Assembly: GCF_008933165.1 (NCBI RefSeq) | Contig: NZ_WBVQ01000002.1 | Coordinates: 143,569-207,568 of the forward strand | DNA: 64,000 nt | From: Phaeocystidibacter marisrubri | GTDB taxonomy: Bacteria > Bacteroidota > Bacteroidia > Flavobacteriales > Schleiferiaceae | Direction: 5' to 3' | Part shown: piece after piece, positions 35,455 to 44,414 of the stretch | Position numbering within the stretch: the first letter of the stretch is position 1 | How the letters are laid out: each line of letters opens with the position of its first letter | Translations under genes and position numbers: made by a program | Notes under the pieces: model-generated | Seen by the model: the letters and a program-made list of their open reading frames with translations, nothing else | The model's database searches: none | What the model was told of the DNA's origin: nothing

Positions 35455-37374
35455 ATGAGCCAAAATTCTAGAGCTACCACCACCCTTGGTTGGATTCTTA
35501 TCATCGCATTCGGATTAACTCCCATCATCAAGCATACGGGAATAACGGAGCACTTCCTTATCATCCGAACTTTAGTCTGGTCTGCTCTCCTATCAGGCGC
35601 TGGAATTTTCATTTTTTCCAAGAACAAATCGGAAACAAAAATTCCGATCCTCTCTATTCTCTGGCTCGTTTTTACTGCATGGATGACCCTCACAGGATTC
35701 ATCGCGGAGATTTACAGCTCGCCAGAATGGCTCCTCACCTCTTCCCGTTTCGCACTGTATGGCGCCGTCCTTCTTCTAGGTAGCGTGGCCATCCAAAGAA
35801 AGTATCTCACCTACCGAGATTTTTCTAGAGGATTGGTGGTTTATGGTATTGTAGGAGGTGCCCTCGGACTAGGCGCATACTTGCAAGTGGAAGATCTCCT
35901 CAACATCCGAGCTCCATTTGGACATAAGAACTTTCTAAGTGCTGCCATGCTGCTCAGCGCTGCTGGCTCTCTTTATTCCCTTTGGGACAAAGACAAACGT
36001 TGGAAGAACGGCGCAATGCTGTCTCTTGGTCTCAGCGTTTTGTTGATTATCCTCTTAAAGACCAGAGGCGTTTGGATAGGCACTTTCGCAGCCACCATTT
36101 TCTTGTTGGTGGGAGTGATTGTCTTTAAGGTAAAAGACGCTGAAAAGACACTCATCCCTACCAAAGTCATTGGAATCGTCTTTGGAATCATCCTCATGGG
36201 ATTGGTTGGTGTTTCAGGACTATCTAAGTCGAAGGATACCGTTGTTGCATCCGACAATATTGAACTTCGCTTCTTGTACTGGAGCCATTCTATGAAGATG
36301 GTTGCAGAACATCCTCTGGAAGGCGTTGGCGCAGGTCAATGGAAAATTAACTTTCCAAAATACGGCCTCGCTCATACCAACACGAGAGTATCCAATGGCG
36401 AAACGGCCATGCTTAGACCACACAATGATTATGTGTGGATGTTTGCAGAAGGAGGAATTCCAGGTGGACTACTCTACATCGTTTTCTTTGGAGGAGTTAT
36501 GGGAATGGGAATACTGAAACTCAAGAAATCACAAGACCGCGAAGAACACAAAATCCTCCTCTCTTCTGTGGCCCTTTTTATTGGGTTCTCCGCCTACGCT
36601 ATGGGCGAGTTCCCGATTGAGAGAGTTGATCTGGCTATTCCTGCCATGTTTGCAGCAGCGTTCATTCTTCACGAAACGAAATCGTATCACTTCAAAGCAT
36701 CTGCTGCCAATGGACTGATTCTCGTTCTTGCCCTGTTTAGCACTTTCGTTACTGGAAGACGATTCCCTCAGGAAGCAAAGGTTTCCATCATCAATATTGG
36801 GAATGACAACCAAGACCCCGTGCAAATCTTAAACACGTATAAAGACGTAGATCTAGACATTGTGGATGTGGATTACGTTGCAAATCCCATCCCTTACTTT
36901 GCGGGGCTTTCCAATTCTGTAACCGCTACCATGCGTGGGCATGATCCGAGGTTATTTGCTGAAGCTGAATCGGCTTTTGAACGCGCACTAGAGATTCATC
37001 CATGGCATGTGGCAACCTATTCTCAATACGGCAAAATGTACTTCTACCAAAAGAAATACGATAAAGCCATGGAGATGTACAATAAGGGATTAGAGATCAG
37101 TCCGTTTAACATCACTATTCGCCTTGACAAAGCCACCATCTTTATGGAAACAGGCAATGCAGAAGGTGCTGCACTCATGATGTTGAGTATAGTGGGACAA
37201 GATCAAAATCCGAAGTATCAAAACCTAGTGGTTCAGTCGCTTCGCCGCATTCGTGGACCGATAAAAAACACAGAGATTCAGCAATTTATCTCCAGTGTGA
37301 ATATCGCTGAAATGAAAGATCCCCAACTCTACAATGCCTTCATCCGTTATAGAGACAGTATCAAGGCCCAATAA
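35455..37374 (+). CDS. O-antigen ligase-like membrane protein with C-terminal TPR repeats
   Basis: 639 residues. About ten or more hydrophobic segments span residues 10-440. The Wzy_C/WaaL signature is in the large periplasmic loop: HPLEGVGAGQWKINFPKYG and RPHNDYVWMFAEGGIPGGLL (about 282-345), with the conserved arginine of KTRGVWIG earlier (about 202-208). After the last membrane segment, residues about 500-560 form TPR units (HPWHVATYSQYGKMYFYQKK, YDKAMEMYNKGLEISPF). Members ligate or polymerise surface glycans in the periplasm. It may act on the glycan made by the cluster at 13.6-19.4 kb, though it is 16 kb away and ABC-exported glycans need only a ligase. Inference from family. Confidence 0.82.
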   Translation: MSQNSRATTTLGWILIIAFGLTPIIKHTGITEHFLIIRTLVWSALLSGAGIFIFSKNKSETKIPILSILWLVFTAWMTLTGFIAEIYSSPEWLLTSSRFALYGAVLLLGSVAIQRKYLTYRDFSRGLVVYGIVGGALGLGAYLQVEDLLNIRAPFGHKNFLSAAMLLSAAGSLYSLWDKDKRWKNGAMLSLGLSVLLIILLKTRGVWIGTFAATIFLLVGVIVFKVKDAEKTLIPTKVIGIVFGIILMGLVGVSGLSKSKDTVVASDNIELRFLYWSHSMKMVAEHPLEGVGAGQWKINFPKYGLAHTNTRVSNGETAMLRPHNDYVWMFAEGGIPGGLLYIVFFGGVMGMGILKLKKSQDREEHKILLSSVALFIGFSAYAMGEFPIERVDLAIPAMFAAAFILHETKSYHFKASAANGLILVLALFSTFVTGRRFPQEAKVSIINIGNDNQDPVQILNTYKDVDLDIVDVDYVANPIPYFAGLSNSVTATMRGHDPRLFAEAESAFERALEIHPWHVATYSQYGKMYFYQKKYDKAMEMYNKGLEISPFNITIRLDKATIFMETGNAEGAALMMLSIVGQDQNPKYQNLVVQSLRRIRGPIKNTEIQQFISSVNIAEMKDPQLYNAFIRYRDSIKAQ

Positions 37375-37429
37375 TTTTCAGAGGCCTTCTACACGATTAA
37401 TTAAACACATTCGTTAAATTCGTACCGTG

Positions 37430-37590
37430 AACACTTCGAAGCAGTATACAATTCAATTCGGTCACCGCAATTTTATGTGGGTGATGAATTGTATTTGCAT
37501 ACCGCAGGAGTGCCTCACATCACGTTAAGTGACCCGAAAAAGACAATCAGAGAAAGAGGTGCTTCCGCAAGGAATCACCTCTTTTTTTTT
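37430..37590 (+). ncRNA. Candidate structured small RNA (rod-like, terminator-ended)
   Basis: Between 37375 and 37600 several nested helices are visible: CGTGA (37426-37430) with TCACG (37520-37524); CACTTC (37432-37437) with GGAGTG (37507-37512); GCAG (37441-37444) with TTGC (37495-37498); ATACAATTCA (37446-37455) with TGAATTGTAT (37485-37494, perfect); TCACC (37462-37466) with GGTGA (37480-37484). A terminator follows at once. An imperfect -7 box TAAATTCG is at 37415-37422. The long rod with internal loops is reminiscent of 6S RNA, including the Flavobacteria form, but I cannot confirm that class. A leader of the downstream gene is the alternative. Confidence 0.45.
37554..37590 (+). terminator. 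Intrinsic terminator of the candidate small RNA
   Basis: AGAGGTG-c-TTCC pairs with GGAA-t-CACCTCT across a GCAA loop, directly followed by a long T-run (about 37582-37590). The strength of this site, far from any upstream stop codon (180 bp), is the main argument for a separate transcript here. Confidence 0.85.
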
Positions 37591-37609
37591 AACCCAAAAT
37601 CTGTAAACA

Positions 37610-37744
37610 ATGTCCATTCAAATTTTTGCAATCATGAAACAAATGATGAATCAAGTCTGTGGTAATCAACGAAATCACTATTGGAACACCGCTTCGAACC
37701 GTCCTGAATCCAGTGTATTATCCCCCATACCCTTACTATTATGA
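37610..37744 (+). CDS. Possible 44-residue leader ORF coupled to the thioesterase-like gene
   Basis: An ATG at 37610 opens a frame (MSIQIFAIMKQMMNQVCG...) that ends at TGA 37742-37744, overlapping the next gene's ATG as ATGA. The peptide matches no family known to me. Translational coupling is the only positive evidence; it could equally be chance, since the frame is short. Confidence 0.3.
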   Translation: MSIQIFAIMKQMMNQVCGNQRNHYWNTASNRPESSVLSPIPLLL

Positions 37745-38139
37745 AAGACTTATTGAAAAGCATCAAAGCCGAAACCAGTAACACCTTCAGCAGAACTTTC
37801 GAGGTTACTGCTCCAAAAGCCGATTCCAACGGCAAACTGAAGCTTTGGGAACTCCTTCAAGAGATTGAAGAAAGCACCAAAGAACCGTGTCAAACACTCA
37901 TCAGTGTTGCACCTGAATACGAGAAATTCAGAAGACGCGTAGAACTCGACAAGTTTGATGACGCCCAAGTTGGCGACACTGTAGAACTTCTCGCACGCTT
38001 CTACTCCTCCGAAAAAAGACAAGTAAAACTGCGGGTATTTGTCCGCATACTAAAAGGCCCGAAGCGAACCTCAAAGGTTGCCCGGGCCGAATATATGTTT
38101 GAAGCTGTTCACGAAAATCAACTCGCGAAAGCTGGTTGA
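37741..38139 (+). CDS. Hotdog-fold, acyl-CoA thioesterase-like protein
   Basis: 132 residues, cytoplasmic. The second half has the hotdog strand pattern of acyl-CoA thioesterases: VELDKFDDAQVGDTVELLAR, then KRQVKLRVFVRI and SKVARAEYMFEAV, where the central G-D and the closing A-x-Y-x-F-x-A-V are typical. The first half (NGKLKLWELLQEIEESTKEP) would supply the hotdog helix. The usual catalytic Asp/Asn/Gln on that helix cannot be assigned with certainty. It ends 3 bp before the convergent exonuclease gene. A role in acyl-CoA hydrolysis is suggested, not shown. Confidence 0.5.
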   Translation: MKDLLKSIKAETSNTFSRTFEVTAPKADSNGKLKLWELLQEIEESTKEPCQTLISVAPEYEKFRRRVELDKFDDAQVGDTVELLARFYSSEKRQVKLRVFVRILKGPKRTSKVARAEYMFEAVHENQLAKAG

Positions 38140-38142
38140 AGT

Positions 38143-38904
38143 TTAAGATAGAACAACTCCAACAGGACAGTGATCGGAGCCTTCAACTTCATTGAGGATG
38201 AAGGCTTCTTTCACTTTGCTCTCCAAGCTTTCCGAAACGAGGAAGTAATCCAAGCGCCAGCCAATATTCTTCTCTCTTGCTCCTCCTCGGTAACTCCACC
38301 AAGAGTATTTCACCTCATCAGGATGAAGAGAACGGAATGTATCAATCATACCTGACTCCAAAAAGCGAGTCATCCCATCAATTTCAGTTTGAGTATAACC
38401 CGCCGTTTTGTTGTAGTTCGACTTCGGGCGGGCAATGTCAATCTCACGATGAGCTACGTTTAAGTCGCCACACCAAATCACGGGTTTAGATTCTTCCAAT
38501 CCTTTTAAGTAATTCAGCATCGCTACATCCCATTCACTGCGATAATCCAATCGCTTCAATCCATTTCCAGAATTTGGAACATAGGTTGTAACGAGGTAAT
38601 GTTCGTCAAACTCACAGGTAATCACTCTTCCTTCTGTATCGTGTTCTTCTATACCAATGCCGTAAGACACGGATAGTGGTTTCACTTTTGTCAGAATAGC
38701 GGTACCAGAATACCCTTTCCGCTCTGCCCCAACGGCGTAAACAGAATACTCTTCTAACTCAGCGACGGCTTCTTCTACTTGCTCGGGAGTTGCTTTCGTT
38801 TCTTGCAGACAAATCGCGTCTACCTCCATCGCCTTTACGGCTTCGGCAAAACCTTTCTTCGCAACAGCTCTTACACCGTTAACATTCCAAGACACATACT
38901 TCAT
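38143..38904 (-). CDS. xth: Exodeoxyribonuclease III (AP endonuclease, ExoIII family)
   Basis: 253 residues, full length. MKYVSWNVNGVRAV, DAICLQETKA, VITCEFDEHYLVTTYVPNSG, WCGDLNVAHREIDIARPKSN, and the closing WRLDYFLVS ... GSDHCPVGVVL hold the metal-binding Asn, Glu, Asp and the catalytic Asp-His pair of the exonuclease-endonuclease-phosphatase fold. It acts in base excision repair, cutting at abasic sites and removing 3' blocks. Stands as a single gene, divergent from the lipoprotein at 38980. Confidence 0.95.
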   Translation of the reverse strand: MKYVSWNVNGVRAVAKKGFAEAVKAMEVDAICLQETKATPEQVEEAVAELEEYSVYAVGAERKGYSGTAILTKVKPLSVSYGIGIEEHDTEGRVITCEFDEHYLVTTYVPNSGNGLKRLDYRSEWDVAMLNYLKGLEESKPVIWCGDLNVAHREIDIARPKSNYNKTAGYTQTEIDGMTRFLESGMIDTFRSLHPDEVKYSWWSYRGGAREKNIGWRLDYFLVSESLESKVKEAFILNEVEGSDHCPVGVVLS

Positions 38905-38979
38905 GATAGGAAAATTGCATTTGAATCAGCAAGATACTTCGACGAGATGAATTGACCCATTCTGTACGTACATTGCAGT

Positions 38980-39666
38980 ATGAAATATGCAGCTTTTCTA
39001 CTCCCTCTTTTAGCGCTGGCTTGTACACGCATTCCTAGTAATGCCACTAAAATAGAAGCCGAAAGTGCACATTATAAGATGTTTATTGAAGATAATGGTG
39101 TGCTGTCTCAAACTCCAATTGAAGTATTTATCCATATCGTACCCACGGATGATGGATTCTTGCGCACACAGTCGATGGTTGCAGAAGGGCTTCACTTTGA
39201 AGACACCTTGAAACTCGATCATTGGGGACGTCCACTTAAACATGTGAATCACCAAGGCAGTAAAAAGACACAGATTGAGTATTCGCGTGAATCAGCCAGT
39301 GTTAGCCAAGGCGGCGACTTTATCCCTTACCCTATCTTACCGGGCACCATAGATGCCATCCAGCTGGATTTACTGCTGAGTAAAATCGATACGATAAAGG
39401 ACACCATCGACCTTCCTATCTTTAACTCCACTTCTGGAGATATTGTGTTTTATCAAGTATCGGAGATTAAGAAAGACTCTCTAAATAGCCATTTTACTTC
39501 CTTTGAAAAAATCCCAGTCGCCCACCGCTTTGCCGTTGCTCCAGGCCACATCTACGAAGCGTGGTACAATGAAAAATTTATCCTCCCCATTAAAACACGT
39601 GTCACTTCAGCAGGTTCTACCTACGTTTATTGGAAGTTAGGAAAAGAGCCCGTTAGATGGCAGTGA
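38980..39666 (+). CDS. Hypothetical lipoprotein, 228 residues
   Basis: Lipoprotein-type N-terminus MKYAAFLLPLLALACTR with Cys15. The mature protein shows alternating beta segments throughout (HYKMFIEDNGVLSQTPIEVF, GDIVFYQVSEIKKDSLN, GSTYVYWKLGKEPVRW), suggesting a single beta-rich domain of the kind seen in DUF3108-like periplasmic proteins; I would not assign that family without a search. Its 3' end overlaps the convergent ypdA stop by 14 bp. Confidence 0.5.
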   Translation: MKYAAFLLPLLALACTRIPSNATKIEAESAHYKMFIEDNGVLSQTPIEVFIHIVPTDDGFLRTQSMVAEGLHFEDTLKLDHWGRPLKHVNHQGSKKTQIEYSRESASVSQGGDFIPYPILPGTIDAIQLDLLLSKIDTIKDTIDLPIFNSTSGDIVFYQVSEIKKDSLNSHFTSFEKIPVAHRFAVAPGHIYEAWYNEKFILPIKTRVTSAGSTYVYWKLGKEPVRWQ

Positions 39667-40639
39667 GATGATTCTCCAAGTGTTTCGCAATGACCTCTGC
39701 GTGAACACGACTGTTTTCAATGAACCATTTATTGGTTTCCATTCCGCCACAAATCACGCCCGCAAGATGGATTCCGCTCACATTGGTCTCCATGGTATCA
39801 GAGTCATAGATGGGTTTTCGCAGTCCATCCTCACTTTGCTGTATTCCCAACTTGCTCAAGAATGAGTAGTCGGGTTCATAGCCCGTTAAGGCCAATACAA
39901 AGTCGTTTTCAATCTCTTTCTCTCCCTCGGGTGTTTGAATCCGAATGGAATGATCTCGGATTTCAAGTACTTCAGAATGAAAGTAGGCCTTGATGCTCCC
40001 TTCTTCAATGCGGTTTTCAATATCTGGTTTAACCCAGTATTTAACCCGGTCACCAATTTCACCCTTGCGGACAATCATGGTGACTTCCGCCCCCTTGCGC
40101 CAACATTCGAGTGCTGCGTCCACGGCGGAATTCATAGCTCCAATCACGGCCAACTTTTGCCCGTAATATGGGTGAGCCTCTCGGTAGTAGTGCTGCACTT
40201 TAGGCAGCTCCTCACCAGGAATATTCAAGCGATGTGCAATGTCGTAGAATCCGGTGGCAATGATGATTTTCTTCGCGGTGTAGGATGATTTTGAAGTTTG
40301 GACGGAGAACGCTCCATCTTCTCCTGTAATCTCTTCAACCGACTCATAAAGTGCCAGATTTAACTTCCAAGATTGAGCCACCCTCCGGTAATATTCAAGG
40401 GCTTCACTTCGGGTCGGTTTGTGGTTGTGGCTTATAAAGGGAACATCTCCTATTTCAAGCTTGTCGCTTGTGGAGAAAAAGGTCATTCCCAATGGATAAT
40501 TATAAAGCGATTGAACGAGAGGACCTTTGTCTATAATAACGTAGTTCCATCCTCGCTTTTGAGCTTCTATTCCACATGCTAGCCCAATGGGTCCTGCCCC
40601 AACAATAACTATATCGTACACTACTTGCCTTTCTATCAT
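39653..40639 (-). CDS. ypdA: YpdA-family flavoprotein disulfide reductase
   Basis: 328 residues from the ATG at 40639, the usual length for YpdA (about 325). Rossmann FAD motif VYDIVIVGAGPIGLACGIEA at the N-terminus; NADPH-site region KLAVIGAMNSAVDAALECWR; C-terminal FAD contact VSGIHLAGVICGG. Thioredoxin-reductase CxxC is absent, as in YpdA, which reduces bacillithiol disulfide in Firmicutes; the thiol in Bacteroidota is presumed similar. A longer frame starts at a GTG (40741) that overlaps the helicase stop as GTGA; the 34 extra residues match nothing, so I prefer the ATG. Confidence 0.88.
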   Translation of the reverse strand: MIERQVVYDIVIVGAGPIGLACGIEAQKRGWNYVIIDKGPLVQSLYNYPLGMTFFSTSDKLEIGDVPFISHNHKPTRSEALEYYRRVAQSWKLNLALYESVEEITGEDGAFSVQTSKSSYTAKKIIIATGFYDIAHRLNIPGEELPKVQHYYREAHPYYGQKLAVIGAMNSAVDAALECWRKGAEVTMIVRKGEIGDRVKYWVKPDIENRIEEGSIKAYFHSEVLEIRDHSIRIQTPEGEKEIENDFVLALTGYEPDYSFLSKLGIQQSEDGLRKPIYDSDTMETNVSGIHLAGVICGGMETNKWFIENSRVHAEVIAKHLENHLTAI

Positions 40640-40737
40640 TTTTCTAGACGAATATTCTGTAACCTCTTTCTCGAAAATGAGAACAGCTCCGTTAACATTC
40701 GTTCTACCTACTTGCAACAGGTTACTAGTGGCTATGT

Positions 40738-42999
40738 TCACTCGTCTTCACCTACGGCATTCAAGTGGGCTTGCACCAATCTCAGTTCTACGTAACTATA
40801 AGCATCTCCTGTGTCGGCCTTCCAGTCAGAGAGCGAATCCTGCCCTTTGTAGGTCTTGGCAATTTCCTCCACCTTATCGGCGTCCATCAACTTCTTTAGA
40901 TCTACTCTACCTATAGAAACTCCTCTTGATAAGTGTCCTACGATGGTGGCTTCTGTGAGATCGCGTTCCTTGGCTATTTCAGCAATATCCTTTCCATCAT
41001 CAAAGAGCTTAAAGGTCACTTCATAGGTAGATTCCTTCTTCGTCTTCACCTCACCTGTGCGTTTTTTGCCCTTACGAGAACGCTTGCCACTCATGAGCGA
41101 TAAATCGTTCTTGGCGCGTTCCACTTCGGCTTCAATATGCTCTTTTCTCCACTTGACAATTCTCTCTTGAATGCGTGGATCTTTCTCTGGCAATCCTCCA
41201 CCCAATAAACTCTGAGTCCATCCAACCACTGTTGCAACACGCTGCCATACCCCAATGATCTGAAGATCGACTTCTTCTAAATCGTTGGTCATTTTCTTCA
41301 CCCCTTTGAAGCGTTGAATGTCGGCTTGAAAACCATAAATGAGAAGGAGGCGCTCTTTGAGTTGAGCTTCGAAATACTCTGCACCTTTCGTTAATCGAGC
41401 GAACATTTGCTGATGATCTCCCCCTTGAAGCAGTCGAAACAACTGCGCTTTGAAAGTCTGACTCACACCATATAACTCCTCGAACGATTCTTTCCAGGTT
41501 CTGGGCCACTTGTCAATTCGCTCCAAATTAAAATTCAGAACACTCGGCCACTTGGACATTACTTTATCCATCTTGAGTCGGACAGGGTCTAAATTGAAAG
41601 CCTCCATCACCAACTCTGTAATGTATTGTGTTTTTCCAGTGTTTAACGCACTTTCAAGATCTTGATTCGACTTCTTCTGTTCTGTAAAACGAACTACCTC
41701 GGCGTCGTTATCAACGGCACTTGCTGGAATGGGTGTTCGCAGGGTTAGTCCATCTAGACTTCGCAATCGGCTCAGTGCCACATAGACTTGCCCTGGCGCA
41801 AAGGCCTTACCGACATCAATAAGTGCTTTGTCGAATGTGAGTCCCTGGCTCTTGTGAATGGTCACGGCCCATGCGAGTTTGATGGGATATTGATAGAAGG
41901 CTCCAACCACCTTCAGTTCAGGATTGATCTCATCGTCTTCCACGGCATATTTGGTGTTCTCCCATTTCTCTTGTGGAACAATGTATTCATCCGTTTCACC
42001 ATCGAGAATAACGGTAATGGTATCCTCATCCAAATCAACCACTTTGGCCAATTTGCCATTGTAATAGCGCTTGACAATAGACGAATCATTCTTGATGAAC
42101 ATCACCTGAGCGCCCACCTTCAATTCCAACTTCAATTCACAGGGATACATGCTCTCTGGGAAATCACCTTCCACGGTAGCACTGTAATAATACGTATCTG
42201 CCTCTAGAGCTTCCAGAGACCTCGTGTTGATCTCATCCACTTGTCGGTTGTGAGTAGCAAGGGTTATCACTCCTTCTTCACGCTCTGCTCCCGGCTTAAA
42301 ATGAGCATTCAAGAGTTTTCTATCTTCCTCTGTAATCACATTCTGCCGAAGGTTGTTCAGCACATTGATAAAGACATCATCGGTTTGACGAAACACTTTT
42401 TCCAACTCCACATAGACAAATCCTTCATGCCGCAATGCGTGGGCATGAAAGAAGTGAATGCTGGGATAGAATTGCGACATCACGCCGCGTTCAGCATCTT
42501 TCAAAATGGGAGGAAGTTGAAACAAGTCACCGATAAATAATACCTGCACACCCCCAAAACTCTTCTTCCAATTGTTCTTAGCCTGACGGAGGCGAACATC
42601 AATGGCATCCAAGACATCCGCCCTTAGCATGCTTACTTCATCAATCACCAAAAGCTCTAAGGCTTGTAGAACTTTTTGACGTACAGCATTGAGTGGATGC
42701 GATCGGAAAAGTATCTCTCGGGTATGAAACCCGCGTTCCTGCTCCGCTGTTAAACGGTAGGTTGGATCAGGAATAAAACTTCCAAAAGGCAAGAGAAACT
42801 GTGAGTGAATCGTCACCCCATTGGCGTTTAGAGCGGCAATTCCCGTAGGAGCACAGATCAAATAGTTCTTGTGTGTTCGATTGGCTAAATCTCGCAAGAA
42901 AGTCGTCTTACCCGTTCCCGCTTTTCCCGTAAGAAAAATGTGACGCGACGTGCTGTTCACAAAATCTGCAGCGGTTTGAATGGGATCTTGAAGAGACAT
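40738..42999 (-). CDS. Pif1-type superfamily 1B DNA helicase with C-terminal HTH domain
   Basis: 753 residues. Motif I HIFLTGKAGTGKTTFLRDL (about 19-37), motif Ia CAPTGIAALNANGVTIHSQF, motif II VIDEVSMLRADVLDAI, motif III FIGDLFQLPPI, motif V/VI LAWAVTIHKSQGLTFDKALI and YVALSRLRSLDGLTL. This is the Pif1/RecD2 group. After residue 440 there is a helical extension, a Lys-rich linker (KRSRKGKKRTGEVKTKKE), and at about 665-735 a helix-turn-helix like that of RecQ-associated HTH_40 domains (IAKERDLTEATIVGHLSRG). It should unwind DNA in replication or repair. A -7 box TATATTTG lies upstream. Confidence 0.85.
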   Translation of the reverse strand: MSLQDPIQTAADFVNSTSRHIFLTGKAGTGKTTFLRDLANRTHKNYLICAPTGIAALNANGVTIHSQFLLPFGSFIPDPTYRLTAEQERGFHTREILFRSHPLNAVRQKVLQALELLVIDEVSMLRADVLDAIDVRLRQAKNNWKKSFGGVQVLFIGDLFQLPPILKDAERGVMSQFYPSIHFFHAHALRHEGFVYVELEKVFRQTDDVFINVLNNLRQNVITEEDRKLLNAHFKPGAEREEGVITLATHNRQVDEINTRSLEALEADTYYYSATVEGDFPESMYPCELKLELKVGAQVMFIKNDSSIVKRYYNGKLAKVVDLDEDTITVILDGETDEYIVPQEKWENTKYAVEDDEINPELKVVGAFYQYPIKLAWAVTIHKSQGLTFDKALIDVGKAFAPGQVYVALSRLRSLDGLTLRTPIPASAVDNDAEVVRFTEQKKSNQDLESALNTGKTQYITELVMEAFNLDPVRLKMDKVMSKWPSVLNFNLERIDKWPRTWKESFEELYGVSQTFKAQLFRLLQGGDHQQMFARLTKGAEYFEAQLKERLLLIYGFQADIQRFKGVKKMTNDLEEVDLQIIGVWQRVATVVGWTQSLLGGGLPEKDPRIQERIVKWRKEHIEAEVERAKNDLSLMSGKRSRKGKKRTGEVKTKKESTYEVTFKLFDDGKDIAEIAKERDLTEATIVGHLSRGVSIGRVDLKKLMDADKVEEIAKTYKGQDSLSDWKADTGDAYSYVELRLVQAHLNAVGEDE

Positions 43000-43027
43000 T
43001 GTACACCTATTTTTTAGGAATGGCCTT

Positions 43028-43035
43028 CAAATATA
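43028..43035 (-). promoter_or_regulatory. Predicted -7 box of the Pif1-type helicase gene
   Basis: TATATTTG on the minus strand, 29 bp before the ATG, fits TAnnTTTG exactly; no clear TTG is found at the -33 distance, so strength is uncertain. Confidence 0.5.
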
Positions 43036-43129
43036 GGTCGACAAAAACGGAGTGACCCGAATCTCACCGAACAAAAAAAGCCACATCTCCAAAGCCACCA
43101 CTTCCTACTGCTCCCATCGCTATCCACTC

Positions 43130-44287
43130 TTACTTAAAGGGATCACTGTATTTGGAATCAGCTAACACCGTTGGATCACTTAGTGTGAGAAGGAAAGCGA
43201 TCAAATCTGCCTTCTGAGCCATGGTTAGATTGAGAACCAATGGCTGACCATTTACGCGAAGTCGAGGATCGAGTGCAGGTCCGTTTTGAATGCCGTTGTC
43301 GTAATGCTCCACCACTTCAGCAAGGGTCGAAAATCGTCCATCGTGCATGAAGTGTTGCCCCTCATCTATGGTTTTCAAACTCGGTGACTTAAACACCGTC
43401 GTTTCTCCGGCATCCAATCCATTCGACAATGAAACACCAACTAAAGTAAAGGCCGGTGGAACATGACAACCTGCACATCCAGCTCCCCCTGTATTCGGTG
43501 GACCTAGAAAGATGGCTTTCCCTCTATTCTCTTGTGCGGTAAAGTTTGGAAAAGATGCACCGATACCTTGTCCGGGTGCAGTTGGATCATAAACTTGCGC
43601 ATATCCCTCATCAAACCTGGAATGGACGCTGATTATTGAACGCATGAACTGCGCAAGAGCCTTCTGAATTCTATCTTCAGAAATGGACGAATCACCAAAG
43701 GCCAAATCAAATAGCGGTGGATAGTAGGATAGAGAATCTAGTCGCTCAACCACACGTAACATTCCTCCATGAAGTGAGTCAAATCCCATTTCCAAACCAT
43801 TCTGGATAGGCTGTGTGCTTTGCTCTTCTAGGGAAGCCGAACGCTTGTCCCAGAAGAAAGAACCCGCTTCGTAAAACCTCGCATTTGCCAACCTCATAGA
43901 GTGCACTGTGGTTTGCCCCCCTTCAAACCCAGAACTAAATTGATTCTTATCTGAAAAAGACTCATGCTGCGCATGACAGGAGGCACAGGATACCGACCGA
44001 TTTCTGCTCAGCGATACATCATAGAAGAGCACCCTTCCCAAAGTCGCCCCTTCATTTGAGATCATATTATCCGCAGGCGTATTGTCAAAGCGGGCGAAGA
44101 AAGCGTTGTTGTAAAAACTCGGAAAAGACGGATTCACATAATCTGGCAAATGATCGGGATCGATATTAAGAGTAGCGGTAATCGTCTCCCATTTAACAGG
44201 ATCAGCATTGCCAGGTTGAAGAGGTTCATCCGTCTGGCACGACTGTAAACCCACGGCAAGCACGGCCATTTTGAGAAAGTATTTCAT
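43130..44287 (-). CDS. Di-haem cytochrome c peroxidase / MauG-family lipoprotein
   Basis: 385 residues. Lipoprotein-like N-terminus (MAVLAVGLQSCQTDE, Cys17). Two haem c sites: CASCHAQHESFSD (about residue 103) and CAGCHVPPAFTLV (about 270), each followed by the sequence expected of bacterial cytochrome c peroxidases. GATLGRVLFYDVSLSRNRSV before the first haem, and GQHFMHDGRFSTLAEVVEHYDNG near the end, are family hallmarks. It should reduce hydrogen peroxide, or oxidise a protein or small substrate, in the periplasm. It is divergent from the T9SS gene at 44415. Confidence 0.92.
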   Translation of the reverse strand: MKYFLKMAVLAVGLQSCQTDEPLQPGNADPVKWETITATLNIDPDHLPDYVNPSFPSFYNNAFFARFDNTPADNMISNEGATLGRVLFYDVSLSRNRSVSCASCHAQHESFSDKNQFSSGFEGGQTTVHSMRLANARFYEAGSFFWDKRSASLEEQSTQPIQNGLEMGFDSLHGGMLRVVERLDSLSYYPPLFDLAFGDSSISEDRIQKALAQFMRSIISVHSRFDEGYAQVYDPTAPGQGIGASFPNFTAQENRGKAIFLGPPNTGGAGCAGCHVPPAFTLVGVSLSNGLDAGETTVFKSPSLKTIDEGQHFMHDGRFSTLAEVVEHYDNGIQNGPALDPRLRVNGQPLVLNLTMAQKADLIAFLLTLSDPTVLADSKYSDPFK

Positions 44288-44414
44288 AGGGTATTCGTTT
44301 GTCTTTCAGATGCGCGGAGATTCCAGTGGTTTAAAATCCATTCGAATTCTTTTCAATCAACGCAACCATAATCTCCACTTCCACGTAATGGGAGGCATAC
44401 TAACTCTATCATTT

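Noticed and set aside
40640..40741. GTG-started extension of YpdA overlapping the helicase stop
   Set aside because: YpdA proteins start near the FAD motif; the extra 34 residues match nothing. It remains possible that translation is coupled through the GTGA overlap.
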